A DNA stretch of 34,265 nucleotides from Planctomycetota bacterium (GTDB lineage Bacteria > Planctomycetota > UBA1135 > UBA2386): assembly GCA_947444055.1 (NCBI GenBank), contig CANEYR010000039.1, positions 1 to 34,265 of the forward strand, read 5' to 3'. Of this stretch, positions 1 through 7,465 are shown in pieces (positions within the stretch are counted from its first letter, which is position 1; every line of letters starts with the position of its first letter). A program made the translations under genes and the position numbers. The notes beneath the pieces were generated by a model, which searched no databases, had not been told where the DNA came from, and saw only the letters and a program-made list of their open reading frames with translations.

Positions 1-452
1 GGCGAACGGTCCGCTGACGGGGCATAGACGTCGATGGTGCGGGCGGCGACCGCCGCAACCCCTTGCACAACGAAGCGAACATGCGCCCGCGGTGCCGCGG
101 TGACGTCCAGTTCGAAGGCTTCTAGCGAGACCTCGATGTGGTCGTCTGGCTTCGCACCGACGACATCGACGTTGGCGAGCACAGTCGCCAGCAACAAGCG
201 CGGCTCGACGATCCACTGGTGCTCGCTGTCGAAGGCGACTTCGCGGGCGGAGATGCGCACGACGAACTCACGGGCCAAATGCGGCGCCGCGGTGACGCGC
301 AGGGTCGAACCCGCGGTGGTCGCGCCCGCCGACGTCGCGGGCAGTGGATCAAACCAACGCACCGCGCGCAGGCTCGGCGCCGAGGCGATGCACGCCGAGA
401 ACACCAGACTCAACACGACGACAGCGCCGGAACGGGAACGTGGCCATCTCAT
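1..452 (-). CDS. PqiC-like ABC transport auxiliary lipoprotein (3' part beyond window)
   Basis: This is the last visible gene of the Mla-type operon and runs off the window edge, so about 150 residues are seen and no stop codon. The ATG at 452 overlaps the TGA of mlaD by four bases (ATGA), which fixes the start. The N-terminus (MRWPRSRSGAVVVLSL, then VFSAC) looks like a lipoprotein signal with Cys at about residue 21. After it comes an extended beta-rich stretch with RWFDPLPATSAG and an EVAFDSEHQWIVEPR segment, the pattern of the ABC_trans_aux (PqiC/YmbA) family. Such lipoproteins accompany MCE transporters and are thought to bridge the MCE protein and the outer membrane. The family call rests on pattern and position; the missing C-terminus could not be examined. 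Confidence 0.7.
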   Translation of the reverse strand, partial: MRWPRSRSGAVVVLSLVFSACIASAPSLRAVRWFDPLPATSAGATTAGSTLRVTAAPHLAREFVVRISAREVAFDSEHQWIVEPRLLLATVLANVDVVGAKPDDHIEVSLEAFELDVTAAPRAHVRFVVQGVAAVAARTIDVYAPSADRS

Positions 453-1468
453 CGCTTGCTGTCCTCCAAAGGTGAACGAACCTCCGCCCGACCGCGCAGC
501 AGCGCGCCGGGATCCCGTTCCAGCATCCTCATCAACTGCTCTACCGCCACCAGCGTGCTGCGCAACTGCGCCAGTTCGGCACGCCCCTCACTGCTCAGTT
601 GGGTGGCGGCAGCACCGACCTCACGCACACTGGCCGTGGTCTCCGCCAGTCGCGCCGTGTCGACTTCGCGCGTCAGCCGCTGCAACAAGCCGCGCAACTC
701 CGCGAGCGTGGCGCCAACCGGACTGCTCTCATCGCGCACTGAGCTGGCCGCCACGCCGACGTCCTTCGCGGCATCGCGCAAGGACGCCAACGTCCCGGCG
801 GCCACCGCCACCAAGCCCTGCTGCTCGACCTCGTTGAGCAAACGATCGAAGCGCTGCAACAACCCCTGCAACTGCCGCGACACATCGGCCAAGCGCGCCC
901 CTTGCAGCTCGGTTCGCAACAGCTCAACCAGTTCGCGCGCCGACGTCGCCATCGATGGCAGTTCGCGCAACACTTCGCGGCTGGCGTCTTCGAGGCTCTT
1001 GGCGGTGCTCTTCACCGTGCGCAGCGTTTGCTCTTCAACCGGGAACGGCAGCTGCTGCGGACCACTCGGCGGATCGGGGAAGTAGTCGACTTGGATGAAC
1101 GACGTGCTAGTCACCCACGACATCACGAGCTGGGCGCGCAGATTGGGTGGCAGTGGCGACAGGTTCGCGTGATCGGGTGGGCGCAAACCGAGCCGACTCA
1201 ACTTGTCCTCAAAGAGTGCGGCTTGCACCTTCAGGTGCTTTTGGTCCGCCGCCACGACGATGTCGTCGACGGCGCCGATGGTGACGCCGCGGAACTTCAC
1301 TGGCGAGCCCTTCTCAAGCCCCGTCACCGCTTCGTCGAAGTAGGCATAGGCGGTGTGAAACTCGCGCCGCAACTCGCGCATGCCGATCCACGTCATCGCG
1401 GCGACAGTCGTCGCGCAACCAGCGGCAACGAACAGGCCGAGCTTCCAACGATTGGCGGGTGCAGTCAC
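449..1468 (-). CDS. mlaD: MlaD-type MCE-domain substrate-binding protein
   Basis: MCE-family protein of 339 residues, anchored in the inner membrane and facing the periplasm, expected to bind and pass phospholipid for the MlaE/MlaF transporter. I chose the GTG at 1468 because it overlaps the TGA of mlaF by four bases (GTGA); the upstream extension of the open frame is Arg-rich and is really mlaF coding sequence in another frame. One membrane helix lies at residues 9-30 (KLGLFVAAGCATTVAAMTWI). The MCE domain follows at about 38-140, with GSPVKFRGVTIGAVDDI typical of the family. The rest (about 160-330) is Leu/Ala/Glu/Arg-rich helix, probably a coiled coil spanning the periplasm. Its 3' end overlaps the auxiliary lipoprotein gene. 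The substrate is inferred from the family. Confidence 0.88.
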   Translation of the reverse strand: MTAPANRWKLGLFVAAGCATTVAAMTWIGMRELRREFHTAYAYFDEAVTGLEKGSPVKFRGVTIGAVDDIVVAADQKHLKVQAALFEDKLSRLGLRPPDHANLSPLPPNLRAQLVMSWVTSTSFIQVDYFPDPPSGPQQLPFPVEEQTLRTVKSTAKSLEDASREVLRELPSMATSARELVELLRTELQGARLADVSRQLQGLLQRFDRLLNEVEQQGLVAVAAGTLASLRDAAKDVGVAASSVRDESSPVGATLAELRGLLQRLTREVDTARLAETTASVREVGAAATQLSSEGRAELAQLRSTLVAVEQLMRMLERDPGALLRGRAEVRSPLEDSKR

Positions 1469-2208
1469 AGATTCCTCGGCAAGACCTGGCGGCGGAAGAA
1501 GGCCTGCACGCGCGGGTCGGTGGAACGTTCGGAAAGCTCGCGCGGCGCGCCGCGCGCGATGATGCCGACCGCGGCGCCATCCAACATGATGCATTGGTCG
1601 GCGACCTGCAGGATGCTCGGCAGTTCGTGGGTCACCAACACGATGGTAACGCCGAGGTCACGCGCCAACGTCAGGATCAATTCATCGAGTTCGGCGGCGG
1701 TCACCGGATCGAGCCCAGCCGACGGCTCATCGAAGAACAGCACCGGCGGATCGAGCGCGAGCGCGCGCGCAATGCCAGCCCGCTTGCGCATGCCGCCCGA
1801 CACCGCCGACGGCAGGTGGTGCGCGAAGCGATCGAGGCCGACCAGTCGCAACCGCGCCATCGCCACCGCTAGCGCGGCTGCCGCCGGCAACCGCGTCCAC
1901 TTCTGCAGCGGCAGCAACACGTTCTGCAGCAAGGTCCGCGAACCAAACAACGCCGACGACTGGAACAGCACGCCAAACTGCGGCGGCGTCATGGCCTTCG
2001 CTGGTGGGCCAATGCCGCGGAAGTGCACGCGCCCGGCAATGGGTTCTTGCAGACCGATCAGGGTGCGCAGCAAGGTCGACTTGCCGCAGCCCGAGCCGCC
2101 GAGGATCGCGAACACTTCGCCACGCAGCACATCGAACGAGATCTCTTCGAGCAACGGCTCGCCGCCATAGCCCACCGCCAAGTCGCGCACTTCGAGCACT
2201 TTCGCCAT
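1465..2208 (-). CDS. mlaF: MlaF-type lipid ABC transporter ATPase
   Basis: Cytoplasmic ATPase of 247 residues that powers the MlaE permease. All motifs are intact: Walker A GGSGCGKST at 37-45, Q-loop LFQSSALFGS, signature SGGMRKR, Walker B VLFFDEPSAGLDP, and switch His in VTHELPS. The SGGM form of the signature and the LFQSSALF segment are characteristic of MlaF/TtgA-type rather than of general ABC ATPases, as is the C-terminal DPRVQAFF. The ATG at 2208 follows the TGA of mlaE without a gap, and its own stop overlaps the GTG start of mlaD. It is thus translationally coupled on both sides in the order mlaE-mlaF-mlaD-auxiliary lipoprotein. The direction of lipid movement cannot be read from the sequence. 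Confidence 0.93.
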   Translation of the reverse strand: MAKVLEVRDLAVGYGGEPLLEEISFDVLRGEVFAILGGSGCGKSTLLRTLIGLQEPIAGRVHFRGIGPPAKAMTPPQFGVLFQSSALFGSRTLLQNVLLPLQKWTRLPAAAALAVAMARLRLVGLDRFAHHLPSAVSGGMRKRAGIARALALDPPVLFFDEPSAGLDPVTAAELDELILTLARDLGVTIVLVTHELPSILQVADQCIMLDGAAVGIIARGAPRELSERSTDPRVQAFFRRQVLPRNL

Positions 2209-3333
2209 TCACCACCCCAACAGCGAAAAGACCCAAGTGAACACTGCATCGAGCGCCACCAACGCAAAGAGCACGACGACCACGGCCGATGTCGTCGCGC
2301 GCCCGACCCCATCGGCGCCACCGCGCGTGGCCAGGCCACGTTGGCAAGCGATCAAGCCGATCGCCACCGCGAACAGCACGCTCTTCAACAAGCCCGTGCC
2401 GATGTCGAGCAGCGACACCGCTTGCTGCAGCGACTGCAAGTAGACAACGACCGGCTGATCGAGGTAGCTGACCGCGATGGCCAGGCCGCCGAGCGAACCG
2501 ACGAAGTCACCGACGAGCGTCAACACCGGCACCACCAACACCAACGCTAGGACGCGCGGGAAGACGAGGAAGCGCTGCGGATCCTGGCCGAGCGTGCGCA
2601 GTGCATCGATCTCTTCGTTGACCGTCATGGTGCCAAGCTCCGCGGCATACGCGGCACCCGAGCGACCGGTGACGAGGATCGCCGTCATCAACGGACCCAA
2701 TTCGCGAATCACCGACAGCCCCACCAAGTTCGCGAGGAACTGATCGCCGCCAAAGCGGTGCAACTGGATGGCTCCCTGCAGACCGAGGATGGCACCGACC
2801 AAGAAGTTGATCAGCATGACGATCGGCAGGCCGTCGGCGCCCGCGCGTTCAAGCAGCACGCCGAGTTCGCCGAAGTGCACGGTGCGCGGTCGACGTACGG
2901 CCTGGATGGTGCCGACGACGAGATCGCCGAGGAACGCGAGGATCGCTTGCGTCGTGCGCCAAGCGCGCTCCGCGAAATCACCGACATCCGCGAGCACCGT
3001 GGTGGCCTTGGGCTCGGGCAACTCACACGAACCCGTGCGCGCGCTGTCGTAGAGGGCGAGCAGTCGCGCGACGTCACCGCGGGCGTCGACAAACTGCAGC
3101 CCACCGCCGCTGCGCATCATCTCGGTGGCGACCGCGGTCAGTAGGGCTGCGGCGCCGCCGTCGAGACGCGTCACCTGCGCCATGTTCACTTCGGCCGAAG
3201 TCGCACCGGCGAGAGCGGTGCGCACTTGCCGCCACAGCTCAGCCCCTTCGGCGAGCGTGATCGGCCCGGCCAATTGCACGCGACGGCAGTCGCCAGGCCC
3301 GCTCGACGACAGAGTGAACGCGGGGCTCGGCAT
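2209..3333 (-). CDS. mlaE: MlaE-type lipid ABC permease with fused N-terminal STAS domain
   Basis: Inner-membrane permease of 374 residues. Residues about 1-105 form a STAS domain (VQLAGPITLAEGAELWRQV, then MAQVTRLDGGAAALLTAV), the part supplied in E. coli by the separate protein MlaB. The MlaE domain runs from about 130 to the end, with ELGPLMTAILVTGRSGAAYA and the GTMTVNEEIDALRTLG loop, both strong signatures, and five or so hydrophobic segments. The ATG at 3333 lies 22 bases downstream of the stop of the CBS-domain gene, so the two are probably co-transcribed. The fusion means no separate mlaB is expected in the operon. Function in phospholipid transport between the membranes is taken from the family. 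Confidence 0.92.
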   Translation of the reverse strand: MPSPAFTLSSSGPGDCRRVQLAGPITLAEGAELWRQVRTALAGATSAEVNMAQVTRLDGGAAALLTAVATEMMRSGGGLQFVDARGDVARLLALYDSARTGSCELPEPKATTVLADVGDFAERAWRTTQAILAFLGDLVVGTIQAVRRPRTVHFGELGVLLERAGADGLPIVMLINFLVGAILGLQGAIQLHRFGGDQFLANLVGLSVIRELGPLMTAILVTGRSGAAYAAELGTMTVNEEIDALRTLGQDPQRFLVFPRVLALVLVVPVLTLVGDFVGSLGGLAIAVSYLDQPVVVYLQSLQQAVSLLDIGTGLLKSVLFAVAIGLIACQRGLATRGGADGVGRATTSAVVVVLFALVALDAVFTWVFSLLGW

Positions 3334-3355
3334 CGCGCGTAGCCAGGGCGTGCTT

Positions 3356-4015
3356 CTAGCCCTTCTTGCCTTTCGACTTCGCGGCCGGCTTCGACTTGTT
3401 GTAGTTGGCCTTCATGGACTGGGTCGGCGGGGCGACCGCGACCACCGCTGGGCGAACGGGACTCGCCGCCGGCACGGCCGCAACCACCTCAACCGGTGCC
3501 GCGACTTTGGCTGGCGCCGTGGCGGTGTTGGGGGCGCTGACGGCGCTCGTCGGGCTGCTCGGACTCACAGCCGAGCGACGCGACGCATTGATCGTCGCCA
3601 ACGCCTTCAGCACCGCCGCCGCATCGAGCGCCGCGGGGCGCGCATTCGCCAACCGCACCAAGTCGGTGATGCTCAGCATGCCGACCACCACACCGCGCGC
3701 ATCGACGACCGGCAGGCGGTGCAACTGGTGTTGCTGCATGCTCACCATCGCCACGGTCAGGGCATCGTCGGGCTTGCAGGTGCGCACCGTGCGCGCCATC
3801 ACCGCCGTCACCGCGATCTCGCCCAGCGAGCGACCTTGGGTGTAACTCGCCATGCAAAGATCGCGGTCGGTGACGACGCCAACGACCGCTTGGTTGCCAT
3901 CGACAACCGGCACGATGCCACAATCTTGTTCCCAGAGAATGCGCGCTGCCGCGTCGAGACGGTCGACCATGCGCATGGTCTTGACCTCGCGGCTCATGAC
4001 TTCCTTGACGTTCAT
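3356..4015 (-). CDS. CBS-domain protein with basic C-terminal tail
   Basis: Protein of 219 residues starting at the ATG at 4015 (MNVKEVMSREVKTMR); AGGA lies about ten bases upstream. The longer open frame upstream is Arg-rich and runs into the divergent gene's promoter, so I rejected it. Two CBS motifs occupy about residues 1-125 (DCGIVPVVDGNQAVVGVVTDRDLC; then HRLPVVDARGVVVGMLSITDLV); such pairs usually bind adenine nucleotides and regulate partner proteins. The remaining third is low-complexity Ala/Pro/Val, ending in a Lys-rich stretch (NYNKSKPAAKSKGKKG). That tail could bind nucleic acid or membrane phosphates; this is a guess. The gene heads the Mla operon, 22 bases before mlaE, and is divergent from the MFS gene (100-base gap). 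Partner and ligand are unknown. Confidence 0.82.
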   Translation of the reverse strand: MNVKEVMSREVKTMRMVDRLDAAARILWEQDCGIVPVVDGNQAVVGVVTDRDLCMASYTQGRSLGEIAVTAVMARTVRTCKPDDALTVAMVSMQQHQLHRLPVVDARGVVVGMLSITDLVRLANARPAALDAAAVLKALATINASRRSAVSPSSPTSAVSAPNTATAPAKVAAPVEVVAAVPAASPVRPAVVAVAPPTQSMKANYNKSKPAAKSKGKKG

Positions 4016-4115
4016 GCTGCGATCCTGCCGTCGCGATGCATCCACCGCACGCACTTTCCCAACTGCTGGCCGCGATGCTTGCCGTCGCGCCGGGCCAACG
4101 GGCACACTGCGACCC

Positions 4116-5393
4116 ATGCCGAGTTCGCCGCCGCCGACCCCATTGCCCCGTGCGCGCCTGCGCCGCGGTGCCTGGGTGCTCTACGACTTGGCCAACACGG
4201 TCTATGCGGCGACGCTGACGTTCTTGTTCACGCCGTTCGCAAAAACGGCGCTCGGCAACGACCTGCGGCTGATCGGCATCACCTCGCTGGCGTCGATGCT
4301 GGTGGCTGGGTTGCTGGCGCCTGTGTTCGGCGTGCTGATCGACCAAACGACCCGCACTAGCCGTTACCTGGTGATCGCCACGCTGCTCTGCATCGCGGCT
4401 TTGGCGGGCTTTGCGGTCGATGGCGGTCCAGCCTGGCTGCTGGCGTGCTTCTTCGTCGCCAACGTCACCTACAACCTCGGGCTCTTGTTCTACAACGCGC
4501 TGCTGACGGCGGTCGCCGAGCCCGGCCGGGAAGGGCGACTCAGCGGCCTTGGCACCGGCATCGGCTACTTCGGCACGATCCTCGTGCTGGTCCTACTCCT
4601 GGACCTCGCGGTGCCGACCACGACCAAATTCGTGGTGGCGGCGCTGCTGTTCTTGGTCGCCGCCCTGCCATGCCTCGTGCTGGTGCGCGACCAGCGACCG
4701 CCACGCGCGACGGCCGCAGGCCAGGCATGGCGGCAAGCGTTCCGCCAGTTGCACACGACCCTGCGCGAACTGCCGCAACATCGGTCGCTGTTGTGGTTCT
4801 TGCTCGGCAACTTCTGTCTCGTCGACGTGCTCAACACCGCGATCCTCTACTTCGCGGACTTCACCGTGACCGTGTTTCAACCGGCGACCACCGCTGGCAC
4901 CGCACTGCTGTTTGGCCAGTCGTGCAGCAGCGACGGGCTGTTGAAACTGATCGGCCTGTTGCTCAATGGCATGGCCTTGGTCTTTGGCATCGTGCAAGGC
5001 CGCTGGACCGATCGCGCGCCGCTCGCCGTGCTGCGCGCGAGTGCGGTGGCGCTGCTGTTGGCGCTGGTCGGCGGCACCCTGTTCGGCGGCAACTCGGTGC
5101 TCGGCTACGCCCTGACCCTCGGCGTCTGCGGCGCCTTCGGCCTGTCCGGCGTGTGGACTGCGGGGCGCAAAATGGTGGTGTTGTTGGCGCCGAAGGAACG
5201 CATCGGCGAGGTCTTCGGTCTCTACAGCATCACGGTGAAGCTGTCCGTGCTCGGCAGCGCGATCTACGGCTTTGTCGAGTTTCACGCCGGCGCCAAGCCC
5301 GCGATGCTGGCGCAAGCGGTCCAGTTGTTGATCGCACTGGCGTGTCTGGCGATGGTGCGCATGCCACGCGACGAACCCGTGACACCATCCTGA
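4116..5393 (+). CDS. UMF1/Atg22-type MFS transporter
   Basis: Integral membrane protein of 425 residues with about 12 hydrophobic segments. The opening RRGAWVLYDLANTVYAATL, containing YDLANT, is the hallmark of the UMF1 family of the major facilitator superfamily, related to the yeast vacuolar effluxer Atg22. Further family-like features are the GREGRLSGLGTGIGYFGTI loop and the second-half GRKMVVLLAPKERIGEVFGLY. The ATG at 4116 is preferred because the upstream part of the open frame is the antisense of the CBS gene. A possible -10 (CACACT, 4103-4108) lies only seven bases before it. The stop overlaps the start of the acyltransferase gene (TGATG). The substrate is unknown; bacterial members are largely uncharacterised. 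Confidence 0.85.
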   Translation: MPSSPPPTPLPRARLRRGAWVLYDLANTVYAATLTFLFTPFAKTALGNDLRLIGITSLASMLVAGLLAPVFGVLIDQTTRTSRYLVIATLLCIAALAGFAVDGGPAWLLACFFVANVTYNLGLLFYNALLTAVAEPGREGRLSGLGTGIGYFGTILVLVLLLDLAVPTTTKFVVAALLFLVAALPCLVLVRDQRPPRATAAGQAWRQAFRQLHTTLRELPQHRSLLWFLLGNFCLVDVLNTAILYFADFTVTVFQPATTAGTALLFGQSCSSDGLLKLIGLLLNGMALVFGIVQGRWTDRAPLAVLRASAVALLLALVGGTLFGGNSVLGYALTLGVCGAFGLSGVWTAGRKMVVLLAPKERIGEVFGLYSITVKLSVLGSAIYGFVEFHAGAKPAMLAQAVQLLIALACLAMVRMPRDEPVTPS

Positions 5394-6391
5394 TGAGCGA
5401 CGACGACGATGACGACCCAAAGCAGGCACGCCGCCCACGCGAAGCGCTGTGGCAACGCTTGGTGGTTGGCCTCTTCGCCGGCCTGATCTGGTTCGTCGGC
5501 GTACTGCCCAATTGGCTCGCCTACGCCCTCGGCGACCTGTTGGCGGTGCCGTGGTTTCTGTGGTGGGGCCTGCGCGATCGCCGCGGCCGACGTTCGAGTG
5601 GCTACTGGCGCAACTGTCGCATCGGCTTTCGGGCAGGCTCGCCGCTCGGCGCCGTTCGCCCCAAGCACCATCTGTGGCGCTGGTCGCGGCACATTGCGTG
5701 GCTCGCAATCGACTTCTGCCGCATGCATCGGCTGACCCAAGCCAACATCCGCGAACGCTGTGATCTGCGCGAGTACCCACTGGTGCAGGCGGCGTTCGCC
5801 GAGGGCAAAGGACTGATCCTCGCCACCGGCCACATCGGGGTGTGGGACGTCTCGGGGTACGCCGCCGGCCTGCTCGGGCTGCCGTTGACGTCGGTCTTCC
5901 GACCAAGCCCCCTGCCAGCCCTCAATCGCCTGATCGAACGGTTGCGCACCAGCAGTGGTCAGACCGTGGTGGCGCGCAAGAACGTGTTGCGCACGCTGCT
6001 GCGCTTGCTCGGTGACCACCACGCCATCGGTTTGTTGGCGGATGGCGGCGGCAAACACAGCGCCGTCGAAGCGCCGTTCCTTGGCACCAGCGCGCGCACC
6101 GTGGCGAGCCCCGCCTTGCTGCATTTGGCCACCGGCGCCCCCATCGCGGTCGTCGCCGTGCTGCGCGTCGCCCGAATGCACTACCGACTGCGGGTGTTCG
6201 ACGTCATCCGCGAAGCTGGCACTGGCGACCGCGACGCCGACATGCTGGCCATCACCTCCCGCATCAACCGCGCCCTCTCCCAGGGCATCGCCGAGTGCCC
6301 TGAGCAGTGGTTTTGGCAGAGCCGCCGCTTCCGCCACCGGCCAGCGGGCGAAGTGGCTGGCGCCGATGGCTTGCCGCCGCTGGCGGGCTGA
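5393..6391 (+). CDS. LpxL/HtrB-like lysophospholipid acyltransferase
   Basis: Inner-membrane acyltransferase of 332 residues of the LpxL/HtrB/MsbB type, which transfers fatty acyl chains to lipid A or related glycolipids. The start ATG shares one base with the MFS stop (TGATG), indicating coupling. The N-terminus is strikingly acidic (MSDDDDDDP), followed by a membrane-associated segment at about 20-60. The catalytic HX4D motif is HIGVWD (His147, Asp152). The FRPSPLPALNRLIERLR region and the EAPFLGT...TVASPALLHLATGAPI segment match the family's substrate and acyl-binding regions. Near the C-terminus, ECPEQWFWQSRRFRHRP corresponds to the conserved PEQWxWxHRRW motif. This supports a diderm cell envelope. 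The actual acceptor lipid cannot be told. Confidence 0.88.
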   Translation: MSDDDDDDPKQARRPREALWQRLVVGLFAGLIWFVGVLPNWLAYALGDLLAVPWFLWWGLRDRRGRRSSGYWRNCRIGFRAGSPLGAVRPKHHLWRWSRHIAWLAIDFCRMHRLTQANIRERCDLREYPLVQAAFAEGKGLILATGHIGVWDVSGYAAGLLGLPLTSVFRPSPLPALNRLIERLRTSSGQTVVARKNVLRTLLRLLGDHHAIGLLADGGGKHSAVEAPFLGTSARTVASPALLHLATGAPIAVVAVLRVARMHYRLRVFDVIREAGTGDRDADMLAITSRINRALSQGIAECPEQWFWQSRRFRHRPAGEVAGADGLPPLAG

Positions 6392-6408
6392 TCGCGCGTC
6401 TTCATCGA

Positions 6409-6442
6409 TTCTTAACACAAGACGCGAGGGGCCTTCATTAAC
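6409..6442 (+). promoter_or_regulatory. Possible phosphate-responsive promoter region of pst operon
   Basis: The 106-base gap before pstS is more AT-rich than its surroundings and contains two similar words, TTCTTAAC (6409-6416) and TTCATTAAC (6434-6442), about 25 bases apart. Repeated short words upstream of pstS are how PhoB/PhoP boxes appear in many bacteria, but this does not match the E. coli box, and no PhoR/PhoB gene is in the window. It is offered only as a candidate site. Confidence 0.25.
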
Positions 6443-6452
6443 GACTGCAGAC

Positions 6453-6479
6453 TGTTGTCCCTCTAGTTCCCAGACAACA
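6453..6479 (+). promoter_or_regulatory. Inverted repeat in pstS leader
   Basis: A perfect 7-base inverted repeat, TGTTGTC (6453-6459) and GACAACA (6473-6479), is separated by 13 bases containing CTAG. It ends four bases before the GGAG ribosome-binding site of pstS (6483-6486). It could be an operator or an RNA hairpin affecting pstS translation. There is no independent support. Confidence 0.35.
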
Positions 6480-6497
6480 AGCGGAGATCAAGTCCTC

Positions 6498-7352
6498 GTG
6501 AAACTTCTCGCCACCCTTTCGGTCGTCAGCCTCAGCCTCATTGCCTGTGGAGCCGGCAAGAAGGAAATCCAAAACCTCGGCTCCGACACGCTGCTCGAAG
6601 TCGCAGGAGCGCTGGCGGAGGCTTACGGCAAGACCCACCCGGACATCGCGATCTCGGTCTCCGGCGGCGGTTCCGGCGTCGGCATCAAGAACTTGATCGA
6701 CGGCGACGTCGACATCGCCAACAGCAGCCGGCCGATGAAGCAGAAGGAGATCGACGAAGCCAAGCACAACGGCCAGAACCCGGTGCAACACAAGATCGGC
6801 TTCGACGGCATCGCCATCTACGTGCACAAGGACAACCCCCTGCAGTCGATCACGCTCGAGCAACTGAAGGAACTGTTCGGTGACGGCGGCAAGCTGACCA
6901 AGTGGAGCGAACTCGGGGTCACGTTCGCCGCGGATTCCGACAAGGTTGTGCTCGCCAGCCGCCAGAACAACAGCGGCACCTACGAGTGCTTCCGCGATGG
7001 CGTGCTCGGCGGCGACAAGGCGCGCTTCAAGCAAGAGTGCAACAACCTGAATGGCAGCAAGGACGTCGTCGACTTCTGCGGCCAGACCAAGAGTGCCATT
7101 GGCTACAGCGGCATCGCCTACGCCACCAAGGATGTGCGCGTGCTACCCGTGGCGACGAAGACCGGGGCCGTGCCGGTGACACCAACGATCGACAGCATCC
7201 TCGATGCCACCTACGGCATCTCGCGACCACTGTTCATGTACACGAACGGCGAGCCCACCGGCGACATCAAGTCCTACCTCGATTGGATCAAGGGCGACGG
7301 CGGCCAACGCGTGTTGCAAGACAAGGGCTACGTGCCACTGCGCAAGCTGTGA
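6498..7352 (+). CDS. pstS: Phosphate-binding lipoprotein PstS
   Basis: Phosphate ABC transporter solute-binding protein of 284 residues. The GTG at 6498 follows GGAG (6483-6486) and gives a proper lipoprotein signal ending LSLIAC, with Cys17 as the lipidation site. The longer upstream open frame has no such signal. Phosphate-pocket elements of the family are present: GSDTL near the N-terminus, SGGGSGVGI, DIANSSRPM, GFDGIAIYVHKDNP, and SRQNNSGTYE, where the S-G-T turn binds phosphate. The length suits the shorter PstS class (TIGR02136-like). It is the first gene of the operon, followed by phoU after about 110 bases. Expression is expected to rise on phosphate starvation; this is inferred from the family. 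Confidence 0.93.
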   Translation: MKLLATLSVVSLSLIACGAGKKEIQNLGSDTLLEVAGALAEAYGKTHPDIAISVSGGGSGVGIKNLIDGDVDIANSSRPMKQKEIDEAKHNGQNPVQHKIGFDGIAIYVHKDNPLQSITLEQLKELFGDGGKLTKWSELGVTFAADSDKVVLASRQNNSGTYECFRDGVLGGDKARFKQECNNLNGSKDVVDFCGQTKSAIGYSGIAYATKDVRVLPVATKTGAVPVTPTIDSILDATYGISRPLFMYTNGEPTGDIKSYLDWIKGDGGQRVLQDKGYVPLRKL

Positions 7353-7465
7353 GCTGACGCATCGAGCGGATGCGCCGCGACGGTTTGCCGATTCGTGCTC
7401 GACCGCGCTCATCGACCGCGGTCCCATGCGCGGCCCCCGCTTCCGAAGTCCCCCTCGATACGGCC

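Noticed and set aside
4445..5392. N-terminal extension of the acyltransferase open frame by 316 codons
   Set aside because: It lies entirely within the MFS transporter gene in another frame and is Arg-rich without motifs; the ATG in the TGATG overlap is the natural start.
7370..7465. ATG 7370 as the start of phoU
   Set aside because: It would add 32 Arg/Pro-rich residues with no counterpart in PhoU proteins. GTG 7466 fits the family start, although ribosome-binding sites are poor for both, so this stays somewhat open.
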